From Thiomicrorhabdus aquaedulcis (lineage in GTDB: Bacteria; Pseudomonadota; Gammaproteobacteria; Thiomicrospirales; Thiomicrospiraceae), in contig NZ_AP018722.1 of assembly GCF_004001325.1 (NCBI RefSeq), positions 1,302,001 through 1,366,000 of the forward strand: DNA of 64,000 nt, in the 5' to 3' direction. This document shows, in pieces, positions 48,618-58,414 of the stretch; position 1 is the stretch's first letter, and each line of letters starts with the position of its first letter. Made by a program: the position numbers and the translations under genes. The notes below the pieces were generated by a model. It was not told the DNA's origin. It was given only the letters and a program-made list of their open reading frames with translations, and ran no database searches.

Positions 48618-49709
48618 ATGACAACAGAACAAGCGCAGTTGACTGAGATTCGCAATCAAATTGATGCAATCGATCAGCAAATTCAAGAACTGATTGGTCA
48701 ACGTGCGGCGTGTGCGCAAAAAGTCGCTGACATTAAAACCCAAGGGGGCAATGTCAGCGCGGTTTTTTATCGCCCAGAGCGCGAAGCGCAAGTGTTGCGA
48801 GCGGTTAAAGCGCGCAACACCAGTTTGTTGCCGGACAATGAAATGGCCAAATTATTTCGTGAAATCATGTCGGCCTGTTTGGCACTCGAACACCCCATTA
48901 CTGTGGCGTATTTAGGGCCAGAGGGCAGTTATTCGCACGCCAGCGTGATCAAGCAGTTTGGTTCCTCGGCGCATCCTATGGCGGTCTCCACCATTGAAGA
49001 GGTGTTTAGCGTTGTTGAAAAAGGCGAAGCCAATTACGGCATGGTGCCGGTCGAAAACTCCAGTGAAGGTGTGGTTAAAACCACCCAAAACCAATTGGTG
49101 CGCACACCTTTAACGGTGTCTGGTGAAGTCGAATTGGCGATTCACCATTGTTTGCTGTCCAACGCGCAAGAACCCGATGCGATTAAAAAAGTGGTCGCGC
49201 ATCAGCAAGCTTTGGGGCAGTGCGAACAGTGGCTTAAAAACAACTTACCGTGGGCTGAGGTTCTGGCGGTAAACTCCAATGCGTTGGCGGCCAAAATGGC
49301 GCAAGCTGATCAAAGTTTGGCGGCGCTTGCCTCTAAGCAAGCGGCTCAACTCTATAACTTGCGCATTGTAGAGTCGGACATTGAAGATCAGCGCGACAAC
49401 ACCACTAAGTTTTGGGTGATTGGTCGAGAGATGACGCACCCCAGTGGCGAAGACAAAACCGCCTTAATTGTGTCGATTCAAAACAAGGCGGGTGCCTTGT
49501 TGGATATTTTGGCGTGCTTTGGTGATCGTAACATCAGCATGACGCGCATTGTGTCGCAACCCACTCACAATAAAGCTTGGGATTACCAGTTTTTTATTGA
49601 TGTGTTAGGGCACAAAGACGACGCCAATGTAAAGCAAGCCTTACACGATGTGGCGAATAAAGCCGCTTATTTTAAGTTGATTGGTTCGTTTCCGGTGTCG
49701 CCTTTGTAA
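48618..49709 (+). CDS. pheA: Bifunctional chorismate mutase / prephenate dehydratase (P-protein)
   Basis: The 363-residue protein has an AroQ chorismate mutase domain (about 1-90: LTEIRNQIDAIDQQIQELI), a prephenate dehydratase domain (about 95-275: VAYLGPEGSYSHAS; NNTTKFWVIG-like DNTTKFW), and a C-terminal ACT domain with ESRP-like region replaced by RIVSQPTHNKAWDYQFFID. It makes phenylpyruvate and is expected to be feedback-inhibited by phenylalanine through the ACT domain. Confidence 0.95.
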   Translation: MTTEQAQLTEIRNQIDAIDQQIQELIGQRAACAQKVADIKTQGGNVSAVFYRPEREAQVLRAVKARNTSLLPDNEMAKLFREIMSACLALEHPITVAYLGPEGSYSHASVIKQFGSSAHPMAVSTIEEVFSVVEKGEANYGMVPVENSSEGVVKTTQNQLVRTPLTVSGEVELAIHHCLLSNAQEPDAIKKVVAHQQALGQCEQWLKNNLPWAEVLAVNSNALAAKMAQADQSLAALASKQAAQLYNLRIVESDIEDQRDNTTKFWVIGREMTHPSGEDKTALIVSIQNKAGALLDILACFGDRNISMTRIVSQPTHNKAWDYQFFIDVLGHKDDANVKQALHDVANKAAYFKLIGSFPVSPL

Positions 49710-49772
49710 AGTGTCGATGTAAGTTTACGATTTAAACGAACGTTAAAGAATTATTAAAGAGTCCCAATTTCG

Positions 49773-50948
49773 ATGTCGCAGCCAGCACCATTAGTACACT
49801 CAACAGCTTCAACACCCACCGCGTTAACGTCCTCTTTTAAAGAGGTGGTTTTGCCGCAAATTTTGGGAATTCATCCCTATGTTCCGGGCAAACCCATTAG
49901 CGAATTACAACGCGAGCTGGGGTTAACACGCATCACCAAATTAGCCTCTAACGAAAACCCATTGGGCGCAAGCCCCAAGGTATTAGAGGCTATTCACCAA
50001 GCCTTGGTGGACATTGCGCGTTATCCCGATGGCAGTGCTTATGAGTTAAAAACCGAATTGGCTCATTTTCTAAAGTGTCAAACCAATCAATTGGTGATTG
50101 GCAATGGTTCAAACGAACTGCTTGAACTGGTGGCACGTGCCTTTGCGGGGCCGGGTGATGAAATTGTTTACTCGCAATACGCGTTTGCCGTATACCCAAT
50201 TTCGGCGCAAGTAGTTGGGGCTACGGGGGTCGAGGTAACGGCCAAAAATTGGGGGCACGATTTAGACGCTATGGCCAACGCCATTACCGCTAAAACCAAA
50301 GTGGTGTATTTGGCCAATCCCAATAACCCAACCGGTACATTGTTTAATCGCCAGGCCTGGGAGGCTTTTATAAGCCGTGTTCCCGCGCACGTGATTGTGG
50401 TATTGGACGAGGCTTACGTTGAATACGCCCAAGCGGCGGTTAACGCACAAGACTATTTAAACGGTATGGCTTATATAAACGCCCATCCTAATGTATTGGT
50501 GTCGCGCACTTTTTCTAAAGCGTACGGCTTGGCCTCATTGCGCGTGGGTTACATGGCGGGCACGCCAGAGATAATTGGCTATTTAAACCAGTTACGTGCA
50601 CCGTTTAACATTAATCAGTTGGCGCAAGTCGCCGCCGTAGCGGCGCTAAAAGACGCTGAATTTGTGCAAAAAGGGGTGGCGCTTAACCAGCAGGGCATGC
50701 AGCAAATCATCACCGCTCTAAACGAGTTAAACATTGAGTCGATTGCCTCGGTAGCCAATTTTTTATGCATAAACCTAGGTGAGAAGGCGGCAAAAATCAA
50801 TCAAATGCTCTTACAAAAAGGGGTGATTGTTCGCCCGGTGGCCAATTACGGTTTAACGCAATTTTTACGCGTCTCGATTGGTACACACGCAGAAAATGCC
50901 CATTTTATTGAGGCGTTGCGCGCCAGCTTGCAGGAGCAACAGGCGTGA
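49773..50948 (+). CDS. hisC: Histidinol-phosphate / aromatic aminotransferase, HisC family
   Basis: The 391-residue class I/II aminotransferase has LASNENPLGASPKVLEAI, LDEAYVEYA and the PLP lysine in SRTFSKAYGLASLRVGY. In this aromatic cluster the enzyme may act on phenylpyruvate and hydroxyphenylpyruvate as well as, or instead of, histidinol phosphate. An exact palindrome at 50351 codes R-Q-A-W-E. The stop overlaps tyrA by 4 bp (GTGA). Confidence 0.9.
   Translation: MSQPAPLVHSTASTPTALTSSFKEVVLPQILGIHPYVPGKPISELQRELGLTRITKLASNENPLGASPKVLEAIHQALVDIARYPDGSAYELKTELAHFLKCQTNQLVIGNGSNELLELVARAFAGPGDEIVYSQYAFAVYPISAQVVGATGVEVTAKNWGHDLDAMANAITAKTKVVYLANPNNPTGTLFNRQAWEAFISRVPAHVIVVLDEAYVEYAQAAVNAQDYLNGMAYINAHPNVLVSRTFSKAYGLASLRVGYMAGTPEIIGYLNQLRAPFNINQLAQVAAVAALKDAEFVQKGVALNQQGMQQIITALNELNIESIASVANFLCINLGEKAAKINQMLLQKGVIVRPVANYGLTQFLRVSIGTHAENAHFIEALRASLQEQQA
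50351..50360. repeat. Iterated palindrome CCAGGCCTGG (hisC)
   Basis: Exact decamer, coding R-Q-A-W-E. Confidence 0.9.
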
Positions 50949-51814
50949 AAAATCTGCATAAAATCACCATTATTGGCGTGGGTCTGATTGGCGGCTCGTT
51001 TGCTTTGGGGTTAAAAAAGTTAGGCTTAATTGATGAAATTGTCGGTTACGGACACAATGCCGATAACCTACAATTGGCGGTTGATTTAAACGTCATTGAC
51101 TCTTTTAGCACCGACATTAAAACGGCGGTAGAAAACAGCGATTTAATTATGCTGAGCGTGCCTTTAGGGGTGATGCAAACTGTGTTGCGTGACATGCAGC
51201 CATTTTTAAAAGCCGACGCCATTATTACCGATGCTGGCAGTGCAAAAATGAGCGTGGTCGAGGCGGTGCAAGCCGTGTTTGGTGAACTGCCCAGTACATT
51301 TGTACCCGGTCATCCTATTGCCGGCAAAGAGCAATCGGGTGTGGCAGCCGCCTGTGAAGACTTGTTTAAAGCGCATCGGGTTATCTTAACGCCAACGGTA
51401 AACACCGATGCGGCGGCACTGCAAACAGTGCAATCCCTATGGCAAGCATTGGGGGCTAATGTGCAAACAATGACTCCGGCGTATCACGATGAAGTCTTGG
51501 CTGCCACCAGTCACCTGCCGCACTTATTGGCCTTTGCCTTAGTGGATTTATTAAATGAGCATGATGAACTTGGTAATGTGTTTCAGTACACCGCCGGAGG
51601 GTTTAGAGACTTTACCCGTATTGCCTCCAGTGACGCGACAATGTGGCGTGACATTGCCTTGTACAATAGCGACGCCATCAGTAAATGGCTTAAACACTAT
51701 CAAAATGCCATTGGCCACTTAATTGAATTGGTTGACGCTAAAGATGGTCCTGCATTGCACCATCTGTTTTCTGAGGCCAAAGCCGCGCGTGATGAACATA
51801 TTGTTAAAAAATAA
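50945..51814 (+). CDS. tyrA: Prephenate/arogenate dehydrogenase TyrA
   Basis: The 289-residue protein begins with an NAD(P)-binding motif (ITIIGVGLIGGSFALGLKK). It contains the TyrA motifs DAGSAKMSVVEAV, PGHPIAGKEQSG and ATSHLPHLLAFALV. It starts with GTG overlapping the hisC stop. It makes hydroxyphenylpyruvate (or tyrosine from arogenate). No fused ACT domain. Confidence 0.93.
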   Translation: MKNLHKITIIGVGLIGGSFALGLKKLGLIDEIVGYGHNADNLQLAVDLNVIDSFSTDIKTAVENSDLIMLSVPLGVMQTVLRDMQPFLKADAIITDAGSAKMSVVEAVQAVFGELPSTFVPGHPIAGKEQSGVAAACEDLFKAHRVILTPTVNTDAAALQTVQSLWQALGANVQTMTPAYHDEVLAATSHLPHLLAFALVDLLNEHDELGNVFQYTAGGFRDFTRIASSDATMWRDIALYNSDAISKWLKHYQNAIGHLIELVDAKDGPALHHLFSEAKAARDEHIVKK

Positions 51815-51868
51815 AATTTAATATCCTACTTAATACCCTACTTAAAAAACAAACTTAAAGAAAATACT

Positions 51869-53215
51869 ATGGCAAATGTAAAGTTTAAAGTTCAACCCGG
51901 TGGCGTCATTACAGGTCGTATTCGAGTGCCTGGCGACAAGTCAATTTCACATCGCAGTATTATGTTAGGCGCGATTGCAGAAGGCACTACGCATGTTACA
52001 GGGTTCTTAGAAGGTGAAGACAGCTTGGCCACTCTTAAGGCTTTTCAGGCGATGGGCGTGCGCATTGAAGGACCGCAGGATGGACGCGTAGCGATTGAAG
52101 GCGTTGGATTAAAAGGGCTTAAAAAACCGCTGCACCCCTTAGACATGGGAAACTCTGGCACCGCCATGCGCTTAATGGCCGGAATTTTGGCTGGTCAAGA
52201 CTTTGAGTGTGAGTTAATTGGCGATGCGTCGCTCTCCAAACGCCCGATGAAACGCGTCACCGAACCCTTAAATTTAATGGGTGCCAATATTGAAACGGCA
52301 CCTGGGGGCTTTCCTCCATTAAAAATAAAAGGCACCGGAACAAGTTCGCTCAAAGCAATTGACTACACCTTGCCCATGGCCAGTGCACAGGTTAAGTCTT
52401 GTGTGTTGCTGGCCGGTCTGTACGCGCAAGGCACAACGTGCACAACCGAACCAGCACCCACTCGTGACCATACCGAACGCATGCTGAATGGTTTTGGTTA
52501 TCCGGTACACAGCACTAAACTAGACAGCCAACGCACTCAGGCGTGCTTGCAAGGCGGCGGGCGATTAACGGCGCGTCCTATTGATGTGCCGTCGGACATC
52601 TCATCGGCGGCGTTTTTTATGGCCGCCGCCGCGGTATCCAAAGGCTCTAATTTGGTCATTGAGCACGTTGGCATGAACCCAACACGAGTAGGCATTGTCG
52701 AAATTTTAAAATTAATGGGTGCCGACATTACGCTTGAAAACCCGCATGAAGTCGGCGGCGAACCCGTTGCAGACATTCATGTACGCTATGCACCCCTTAA
52801 AGGCATTGCCATTCCAGAAGCGTTGGTGGCGTTAGCGATTGATGAGTTTCCAGTGTTGTTTGTGGTCGCGGCCACAGCACAAGGTCAAACGGTGTTAACC
52901 GGTGCAGAAGAGCTGCGCGTAAAAGAGTCGGATCGCATTCAAGTCATGGCCGATGCGCTGCACACCGTTGGTATTGATGCTGTACCCACCGAAGACGGCA
53001 TGGTGATTAATGGTGGCGTGCAAACGGCTCAAAAGGGGACTATTTTAAGTCACCACGATCATAGAATCTCTATGGCCATGACCATCGCGGGTTTAAATGC
53101 GGTGGCTGAGCTAACCATTGACGATTGCGCCAATGTAAACACCTCGTTTCCAACGTTTATTAAGTTAATTAATCAGGTCGGCATGCAGGTAGACGTTATT
53201 AAGGGCGATTTATAA
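51869..53215 (+). CDS. aroA: 3-phosphoshikimate 1-carboxyvinyltransferase (EPSP synthase)
   Basis: The 448-residue enzyme has GDKSISHRSIMLGAIAEG, MGNSGTAMRLMAGILAGQ, the catalytic ALAIDEFPVLFV and ELRVKESDRI. Motif details around MGNSGTAMRLMAG are nearer the class found in Bacillus and Pseudomonas than E. coli AroA. It makes EPSP in the shikimate pathway. The stop overlaps the cmk start (TAATG). Confidence 0.96.
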   Translation: MANVKFKVQPGGVITGRIRVPGDKSISHRSIMLGAIAEGTTHVTGFLEGEDSLATLKAFQAMGVRIEGPQDGRVAIEGVGLKGLKKPLHPLDMGNSGTAMRLMAGILAGQDFECELIGDASLSKRPMKRVTEPLNLMGANIETAPGGFPPLKIKGTGTSSLKAIDYTLPMASAQVKSCVLLAGLYAQGTTCTTEPAPTRDHTERMLNGFGYPVHSTKLDSQRTQACLQGGGRLTARPIDVPSDISSAAFFMAAAAVSKGSNLVIEHVGMNPTRVGIVEILKLMGADITLENPHEVGGEPVADIHVRYAPLKGIAIPEALVALAIDEFPVLFVVAATAQGQTVLTGAEELRVKESDRIQVMADALHTVGIDAVPTEDGMVINGGVQTAQKGTILSHHDHRISMAMTIAGLNAVAELTIDDCANVNTSFPTFIKLINQVGMQVDVIKGDL

Positions 53216-53916
53216 TGTCTTTGTTTAATGCACATTCCAATGAGTCTAACCCCATCATCCCCGTCGTTACCATTGATGGCCCCAGTGGGGTCGGCAAGGG
53301 AACCTTGGCGCAGTATTTAACCTGCAAAACCGGTTTTCATTTATTAGACAGTGGAGCTATTTATCGCGCTTTAGCGTATGGCGCAGTGCAAAATAGTTTA
53401 GACGGCACAAATCTACCAGGCCTGGTCAATTTGGCGTTAAATTTACCGGTTGAATTTATGTCCACCAGTATTTTATACAACGGCGTCGATGTCACTGCAT
53501 CGGTTCGCACAGAAGAAGTGGCTGCGGTAGCCTCAACGCTCGCCGCAATCCCCGAAGTTCGCAGTGCGTTATTAGCGCGTCAAAAAGCCTTTGCACAAGC
53601 CCCAGGGCTAATTGCAGATGGTCGTGACATGGGTACAGTCGTGTTTCCAGACGCACCCGTAAAACTGTATTTAACCGCTTCGGCCGAAATTAGAGCACAA
53701 AGACGCGTTAATCAGTTGAAAAACCAAGGACTTAATGCTAATATTCGCAAAATAACTCAAGACATCCAAGAACGCGATGAACGCGATTCAAATCGTGTTG
53801 CAGCGCCTCTTAAACCAGCCCAAGACGCAGTGGTTCTAGATACTACGCACTTAAGCATCGAAGACGTTTGCCAGCAGGCTATGTCCTTGTTGTGGCAAAA
53901 AGGTTTAATAAAATAA
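53215..53916 (+). CDS. cmk: Cytidylate kinase
   Basis: The 233-residue P-loop kinase has PVVTIDGPSGVGKGTLAQYL, the CMP-binding LLDSGAIYRALA and the DGRDMGTVVFPDA motif. It phosphorylates CMP and dCMP. The gene order aroA-cmk-rpsA is the ancestral one. An exact palindrome at 53416 codes L-P-G-L-V. Confidence 0.96.
   Translation: MSLFNAHSNESNPIIPVVTIDGPSGVGKGTLAQYLTCKTGFHLLDSGAIYRALAYGAVQNSLDGTNLPGLVNLALNLPVEFMSTSILYNGVDVTASVRTEEVAAVASTLAAIPEVRSALLARQKAFAQAPGLIADGRDMGTVVFPDAPVKLYLTASAEIRAQRRVNQLKNQGLNANIRKITQDIQERDERDSNRVAAPLKPAQDAVVLDTTHLSIEDVCQQAMSLLWQKGLIK
53416..53425. repeat. Iterated palindrome CCAGGCCTGG (cmk)
   Basis: Exact decamer, coding L-P-G-L-V. It is the last copy for 8 kb. Confidence 0.9.
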
Positions 53917-54066
53917 GTTTTAAAGCCAGCCTTATACAAGCCAAACTTTAAAACTTAGGTAGATGTGAGTTAACTTTCAACAGCGGTATCTGTAATAACT
54001 TGGTAATAACTTTTTCGTTAATACTTCTTTTGTTTTACACCCCACTGTATTGATTGACGTTTTTTG

Positions 54067-54183
54067 AATCCCTGGTTTCTATTGTAGAAACTGGGGATTT
54101 TATTTTAGTTGGCCATTGGGAGGCCAACCTTAATTAATTGACCCGACTGCTGTTTAATACTCCCATTTGAGATTAGCAGTCGG
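54067..54183 (+). promoter_or_regulatory. Structured rpsA leader, three hairpins
   Basis: Hairpin one: a 14-bp stem (AATCCC..TTTCT with AGAAA..GGGATT, 54067-54099, two G-U pairs) followed by a T-rich stretch. Hairpin two: GTTGGCC-ATTGGGA-GGCCAAC (54108-54128), with GGGA in the loop. Hairpin three: CCGACTGCT/AGCAGTCGG (54143-54183). The rpsA start lacks a strong Shine-Dalgarno. E. coli rpsA has a similar three-hairpin leader, used for autogenous control by S1. Confidence 0.6.
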
Positions 54184-54207
54184 CTTGAACTATTGGTAAT
54201 GTTATCC

Positions 54208-55869
54208 ATGAGTGAATTATCTTTCGCGGAATTATTTGAAGAGTCCTTACAACAAGGTCGTTACAACACCGGTTCTTTAATTATTGGTACGGTTGTTGGT
54301 ATTGATAAAGAAACCGTTTTAGTTGATGCAGGTATGAAATCTGAATCAGCCATCCCTAAGTCTCAGTTCCTAAACGCAAACGGTCAGTTAGAAGTAGCTG
54401 TTGGCGATGAAGTCGAAGTTTATCTAGAAATGCTAGAAGATGGATCGGGTGAAACTCGTCTGTCTCGTGAAAAAGCAAAACGTGCTAAAACTTGGGATCG
54501 TCTTGAAGCCGCTATGGAAAACAGCGAAGTCGTTATCGGCTTGGTTACTGGCAAAGTTAAGGGTGGTCTAACGGTTGATGTTGAAGGCGTGCGTGGTTTC
54601 TTACCAGGCTCACTTGTGGATATTCGTCCAATCCGCGACTTTGGCTTCCTAGAAGGCAAAGAAGTTGAAATGAAATTAGTTAAACTTGATCGTAAACGCA
54701 ACAACGTGGTGGTTTCACGTCGTGCCGTTATCGAACAAGAAAGCTCTGCAGAGCGTGAAGCTATTCTTGCCAACATGGAAGAAGGTTCAGTGCTTAAAGG
54801 TATCGTTAAGAACCTAACTGACTATGGCGCATTCATTGATTTGGGTGGTGTTGATGGTCTATTGCACATTACTGACATGGCATGGCGTCGTGTTAATCAC
54901 CCATCTGAAATCGTGCAAGTGGGCGATGAGATTGACGTTAAAGTTCTTAAGTTTGACAAAGAACGTAACCGTGTTTCTCTTGGTCTTAAGCAGCTTGATG
55001 AAGATCCATGGGCAGACATGGTTGCTCGTTACCCAATGGGTTCTGAAGCCGTTGGTAAAGTGGCTAACATCACCGATTACGGCGCATTTATCGAAATCGA
55101 AGATGGTATTGAAGGGTTGGTTCACACGTCAGAATTGGATTGGACTAACCGCAACATTCACCCGTCTAAAGTGGTTCACCTTGGACAAGAAGTACGCGTG
55201 AAGATTCTTGATGTAGATCAAGAACGTCGTCGTATCTCTTTGTCAATCAAGCAGTGCACTGTTAATCCGTGGGAAGGCTTCTCAGCCACTCACGCGAAAG
55301 GCGATAAAATCTCTGGAAACATCAAGTCAATTACTGACTTCGGTATTTTCATTGGTTTAGACGGCGGGATTGATGGTTTGGTTCATTTAACAGACATTTC
55401 TTGGAATCAACCTGGTGAAGAAGCGATTCGTGACTTCAAAAAAGGCGATGAACTAGAAACAGTTATTCTATCAATCGATCCTGATCGCGAGCGCATCTCT
55501 TTAGGTCTTAAGCAGTTAGAGCAAGACCCATTTGGTCAGTTTGTAGCTGAAAACGGTAAAGGCAGCATTGTTGAAGGGATTGTAAAATCTGTTGATGACA
55601 AAGGTGCTGTGATTGATTTAGGTCCTGAAGTTGAAGGTTACTTACGCGCATCAGAATTACTAGAAGACACGCGTGATGCTTCAAGCATTCTAAAAGAAGG
55701 CGATAAAGTATCTGCCAAAATCACCAACATTGACCGCAAAAACCGTTCAGTTTCTTTGTCTGTAAAAGCGAAAGAAGCTCAAGAAGAAGCGCAAGCCATT
55801 AAAGGTTACACGGATCAAACACCTGTTGCCGGAACTACTTTTGGTGATCTGTTCAAGGATAAGATGTAA
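54208..55869 (+). CDS. rpsA: 30S ribosomal protein S1
   Basis: The 553-residue protein consists of six S1 (OB-fold) repeats. The central ones are nearly periodic: [78 protein letters not shown]1 recruits mRNA to the 30S subunit. The start [14 protein letters not shown] aligns with E. coli S1; the earlier in-frame TTG 54193 and ATG 54199 are less likely. Codon use is visibly more optimised than in its neighbours, and no iterated palindrome is present. Confidence 0.97.
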   Translation: MSELSFAELFEESLQQGRYNTGSLIIGTVVGIDKETVLVDAGMKSESAIPKSQFLNANGQLEVAVGDEVEVYLEMLEDGSGETRLSREKAKRAKTWDRLEAAMENSEVVIGLVTGKVKGGLTVDVEGVRGFLPGSLVDIRPIRDFGFLEGKEVEMKLVKLDRKRNNVVVSRRAVIEQESSAEREAILANMEEGSVLKGIVKNLTDYGAFIDLGGVDGLLHITDMAWRRVNHPSEIVQVGDEIDVKVLKFDKERNRVSLGLKQLDEDPWADMVARYPMGSEAVGKVANITDYGAFIEIEDGIEGLVHTSELDWTNRNIHPSKVVHLGQEVRVKILDVDQERRRISLSIKQCTVNPWEGFSATHAKGDKISGNIKSITDFGIFIGLDGGIDGLVHLTDISWNQPGEEAIRDFKKGDELETVILSIDPDRERISLGLKQLEQDPFGQFVAENGKGSIVEGIVKSVDDKGAVIDLGPEVEGYLRASELLEDTRDASSILKEGDKVSAKITNIDRKNRSVSLSVKAKEAQEEAQAIKGYTDQTPVAGTTFGDLFKDKM

Positions 55870-55888
55870 TCTGAAGAGTTCTTTTTAG

Positions 55889-55951
55889 CGCCTTTTTAAA
55901 AAGGGCGTTTATCAAGTCTTTTGTGGCTCAACATTCGTTGAGCCATTCTTT
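55889..55951 (+). terminator. Two hairpins after rpsA
   Basis: GCCTTTTT/AAAAAGGGC (55890-55906), then GGCTCAA-CATTCG-TTGAGCC (55925-55944) followed by ATTCTTT. Confidence 0.6.
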
Positions 55952-56009
55952 GGTCTTAAGTTCAATATTTGAAGACTCTCTTTGTAAGAGATAAAAAGAG
56001 CAATATCAA

Positions 56010-56315
56010 ATGACCAAGTCAGAATTAATTGAACTCATTGCAAGAAAACAGACTCAGTTTACACAAAAGGATGTTGAAATTGCCGTGAATCAAATTGTAG
56101 ATGCGATGATTGATAGCTTGTCTAAAGGTGAACGAATTGAAATTCGTGGCTTTGGCAGCTTCAGTCTTCATCATCGAAAAGCTAGAGTGGGCCGCAATCC
56201 TAAAACAGGTGAAACGGTAACCCTTTCTGATAAACGTGTTCCGCACTTTAAGCCTGGAAAGTCTTTAAGAGAGCGAGTTGATGCATCTAAAGAAAGTACT
56301 GACATTCTAGTTTGA
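56010..56315 (+). CDS. ihfB: Integration host factor subunit beta
   Basis: The 101-residue HU/IHF-family protein has [14 protein letters not shown] at the start, the beta-ribbon arm with [10 protein letters not shown] (intercalating proline) and [16 protein letters not shown] bends DNA as a heterodimer with IhfA. It follows rpsA, the conserved order. A strong terminator follows. Confidence 0.94.
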   Translation: MTKSELIELIARKQTQFTQKDVEIAVNQIVDAMIDSLSKGERIEIRGFGSFSLHHRKARVGRNPKTGETVTLSDKRVPHFKPGKSLRERVDASKESTDILV

Positions 56316-56316
56316 A

Positions 56317-56350
56317 TAAAAAAGAGGGGCTACTTTGGTAGCCCCTTTTT
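56317..56350 (+). terminator. Terminator after ihfB
   Basis: GGGGCTAC and GTAGCCCC enclose a TTTG loop, with an A-rich 5' side and T5. Confidence 0.92.
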
Positions 56351-56397
56351 GTTTATTGCTCTATAATTCTTGTTTTACCATAAACAAAGAGCAATCT

Positions 56398-56730
56398 ATG
56401 CTTAAGTTACTCTCTCTTATTGTCACGCTGGTAGTTTTGGCGCTAGGCATTTCTCTTGGTGTATTAAATGCGACACCTGTTGAATTAAATCTTTTTTTAA
56501 TAAAGCCTACTTTGCCATTAAGTTTAGTACTAACTCTTTTCTTTATTGCTGGTTTTCTTTTAGGCGCGTTAATTATTTCTATGCAAATTATTCGCATTAA
56601 ATGGCATTTGCGCAAACAAATTAAATTAAATCAAAAACAAGCCGATGAAATTATTCAGCTTAAAAAGTTTAATCTTGAATCACAAGCAGAATTAAAAAAA
56701 CCAGCTAACAGTATGATTAATTTGAAATAA
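56398..56730 (+). CDS. lapA: LapA-domain membrane protein (YciS family)
   Basis: The 110-residue protein has two membrane segments (LLSLIVTLVVLALGISLGVL and LPLSLVLTLFFIAGFLLGALI), the motif NATPVELNLFLI between them, and a charged cytoplasmic C-terminal tail. In E. coli LapA works with LapB in controlling LPS synthesis. The start is ATG 56398; the longer frame from 56335 runs through the ihfB terminator. The stop codon abuts a MITE fragment, and no lapB follows. Confidence 0.85.
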   Translation: MLKLLSLIVTLVVLALGISLGVLNATPVELNLFLIKPTLPLSLVLTLFFIAGFLLGALIISMQIIRIKWHLRKQIKLNQKQADEIIQLKKFNLESQAELKKPANSMINLK

Positions 56731-56784
56731 AAGCAGGAAAATTTTAACCATTTTTGGCCGCACATCCACTCGTGCAAAGGTCTC
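56729..56784. mobile_element. MITE right-end fragment (56 bp)
   Basis: From AAAAGCAGG to GGTCTC this matches the right third of the complete copies at 2008 and 30359, with small differences, including the full 18-bp right terminal repeat. The left end and target duplication are missing. It begins at the last bases of the lapA stop codon. Confidence 0.88.
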
Positions 56785-56857
56785 TATTACACTAAACATT
56801 ACCTTTATCTTTTTTTGACACAACCCCAAACACTAAACCAATTACTTAGAGATTTTT

Positions 56858-57583
56858 ATGAACTCCCACGCCGTCCATCCTGTATCCAATATAGCTGACC
56901 CAAAAGTCTTGGTCGCTCTTGATTTTGCCGAGGCTCAGCCTGCACTAGATTTTGTAAAGACCTTAGACCCGAGCTTATGCCGTTTAAAAGTAGGGAAGGA
57001 GTTATTTGCGGTCGCTGGACCAGAGTTGGTTAGAGCTTTAGTAGCCTTAAAATTTGATGTCTTTTTAGATCTTAAATACCATGACATTCCCAATACCGTT
57101 GCCAAAGCAATTCAAGCTGCCGCGCGCATGGGGGTTTGGATGGTTAATGTTCACGCGTTAGGTGGGCGAAAAATGATGCAGGCCGCACACGACGCTTTAC
57201 TTGAGTTTGAGAACAAACCTTTACTGATTGCCGTAACAGTCTTAACCAGTATGGAGCAGGACGATTTAAATGAAATAGGGTTAGTGGGCACCCCTGAGAA
57301 CATCGTAATACGTTTAGCGCAATTGGCTAAAGACTCGGGCATGGACGGTGTAGTGTGCTCGGCACAAGAAGCTGGTGTATTACGTTCAGCTTTAGGCAGT
57401 GACTTTTGCCTGGTAACACCTGGGATTCGACCAGAGGGCAGTGCTAGTAATGACCAAAAACGAATTATGACTCCCAAACAGGCCATACTGGCTGGTTCGA
57501 GTTATTTAGTAATTGGCCGCCCCATTACACATTCTCATGACCCTGTACAAACCTTACGTGAAATTAACCAATCAATTTGTTGA
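56858..57583 (+). CDS. pyrF: Orotidine 5'-phosphate decarboxylase
   Basis: The 241-residue TIM-barrel enzyme has VALDFAE, the catalytic [14 protein letters not shown] (Lys-x-x-Asp network, near residues 70-83) and the C-terminal [22 protein letters not shown] and [11 protein letters not shown] motifs. It makes UMP. In many gammaproteobacteria it lies directly after lapA-lapB; here lapB is absent. Confidence 0.97.
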   Translation: MNSHAVHPVSNIADPKVLVALDFAEAQPALDFVKTLDPSLCRLKVGKELFAVAGPELVRALVALKFDVFLDLKYHDIPNTVAKAIQAAARMGVWMVNVHALGGRKMMQAAHDALLEFENKPLLIAVTVLTSMEQDDLNEIGLVGTPENIVIRLAQLAKDSGMDGVVCSAQEAGVLRSALGSDFCLVTPGIRPEGSASNDQKRIMTPKQAILAGSSYLVIGRPITHSHDPVQTLREINQSIC

Positions 57584-57619
57584 TGGCTTATAACTTAAAG
57601 TATAAATAATTGATTAGGC

Positions 57620-57648
57620 TTGTATAAATAGCTTTTTTTCATTATAAT
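57620..57648 (+). promoter_or_regulatory. Promoter of the rpsF operon
   Basis: TTGTAT (57620-57625), a 17-bp spacer and TATAAT (57643-57648). Confidence 0.7.
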
Positions 57649-57654
57649 TCGCCG

Positions 57655-57713
57655 CTTTCAAGTGTAGTGCTTGAATTTCCTTGTTTCACTTTACGTCAAT
57701 ACGTAATAGGAAA
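57655..57713 (+). promoter_or_regulatory. Structured rpsF leader
   Basis: A first hairpin, TTCAAG/CTTGAA, is followed by a second stem TTTCCT/AGGAAA (57676-57713) enclosing TACGT-CAAT-ACGTA. S6:S18 autoregulatory leaders are known in front of rpsF in many bacteria. I did not confirm the consensus CCG motif, so the function is open. Confidence 0.4.
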
Positions 57714-57742
57714 CTGTTTTATCATCCATAAGGAGATATTGA

Positions 57743-58144
57743 ATGCGTCATTATGAAGTCGTATTTCTAGTGCACCCTGATCAAAGTGAGCAGGTTACTG
57801 CCATGTTAGAGCGTTACCGCGCTCTTATCGAACAGTCTGGTGGTCAGATTCACCGTTTAGAAGATTGGGGTCGCCGTCAATTGGCTTACCTAATTAACAA
57901 GGTTCACAAAGCCCATTATATTTTAATGAACATCGAATGCTCACAAGCGGCGTTAGATGAGTTAGAAAATGCATTCTATTATAACGATGCCGTTTTACGT
58001 AGCATGGTTACCAGAACTAAAGAAGCGGTAGTTGCTCCTTCTATTATGGCTGGCAAGAAAGAAGAGCGTTCTGACAAGCGTCGTGATACCCGCGAATCTT
58101 ATGACAACCGCGATTCTCGCGAACCTCGTGATTTTAAGGAGTAA
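57743..58144 (+). CDS. rpsF: 30S ribosomal protein S6
   Basis: The 133-residue protein starts [18 protein letters not shown] and contains [25 protein letters not shown]. The last ~30 residues are a charged tail alternating Arg, Asp and Glu. S6 binds 16S rRNA together with S18. A perfect AAGGAG precedes the ATG. It leads rpsF-rpsR-(DUF2232)-rplI. Confidence 0.96.
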   Translation: MRHYEVVFLVHPDQSEQVTAMLERYRALIEQSGGQIHRLEDWGRRQLAYLINKVHKAHYILMNIECSQAALDELENAFYYNDAVLRSMVTRTKEAVVAPSIMAGKKEERSDKRRDTRESYDNRDSREPRDFKE

Positions 58145-58147
58145 GAA

Positions 58148-58374
58148 ATGGCTAGAAGTTTCGGAAGAAAAAATTCTGTCGTTTTACTGCAGACGACGTA
58201 AAAGAAATTGATTACAAAGACCTAGATACCTTGAAAGCGTATATTACCGAAACCGGTAAAATTGTACCAAGTCGTATTACAGGTACTAGTGCTAAGTATC
58301 AGCGTCAATTAGCAACTGCAATCAAACGTGCGCGTTACATTGCATTGTTGCCATATACTGATCAACATAAATAA
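58148..58374 (+). CDS. rpsR: 30S ribosomal protein S18, with an apparent -1 nt frameshift
   Basis: The ATG-initiated frame reads MARSFGRK and then runs into an early stop. Adding one A to the A6 run at 58168-58173 gives [23 protein letters not shown] and continues to LPYTDQHK, a complete 75-residue S18. S18 is essential and has no other copy in the window, so a real null allele is very unlikely. It starts 3 bp after rpsF. Lesions of the same kind occur in five other genes. Confidence 0.92.
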
Positions 58375-58414
58375 TTGATTGTTTTGTCGTTACACTGGGT
58401 TTAACAGGGGCTGC

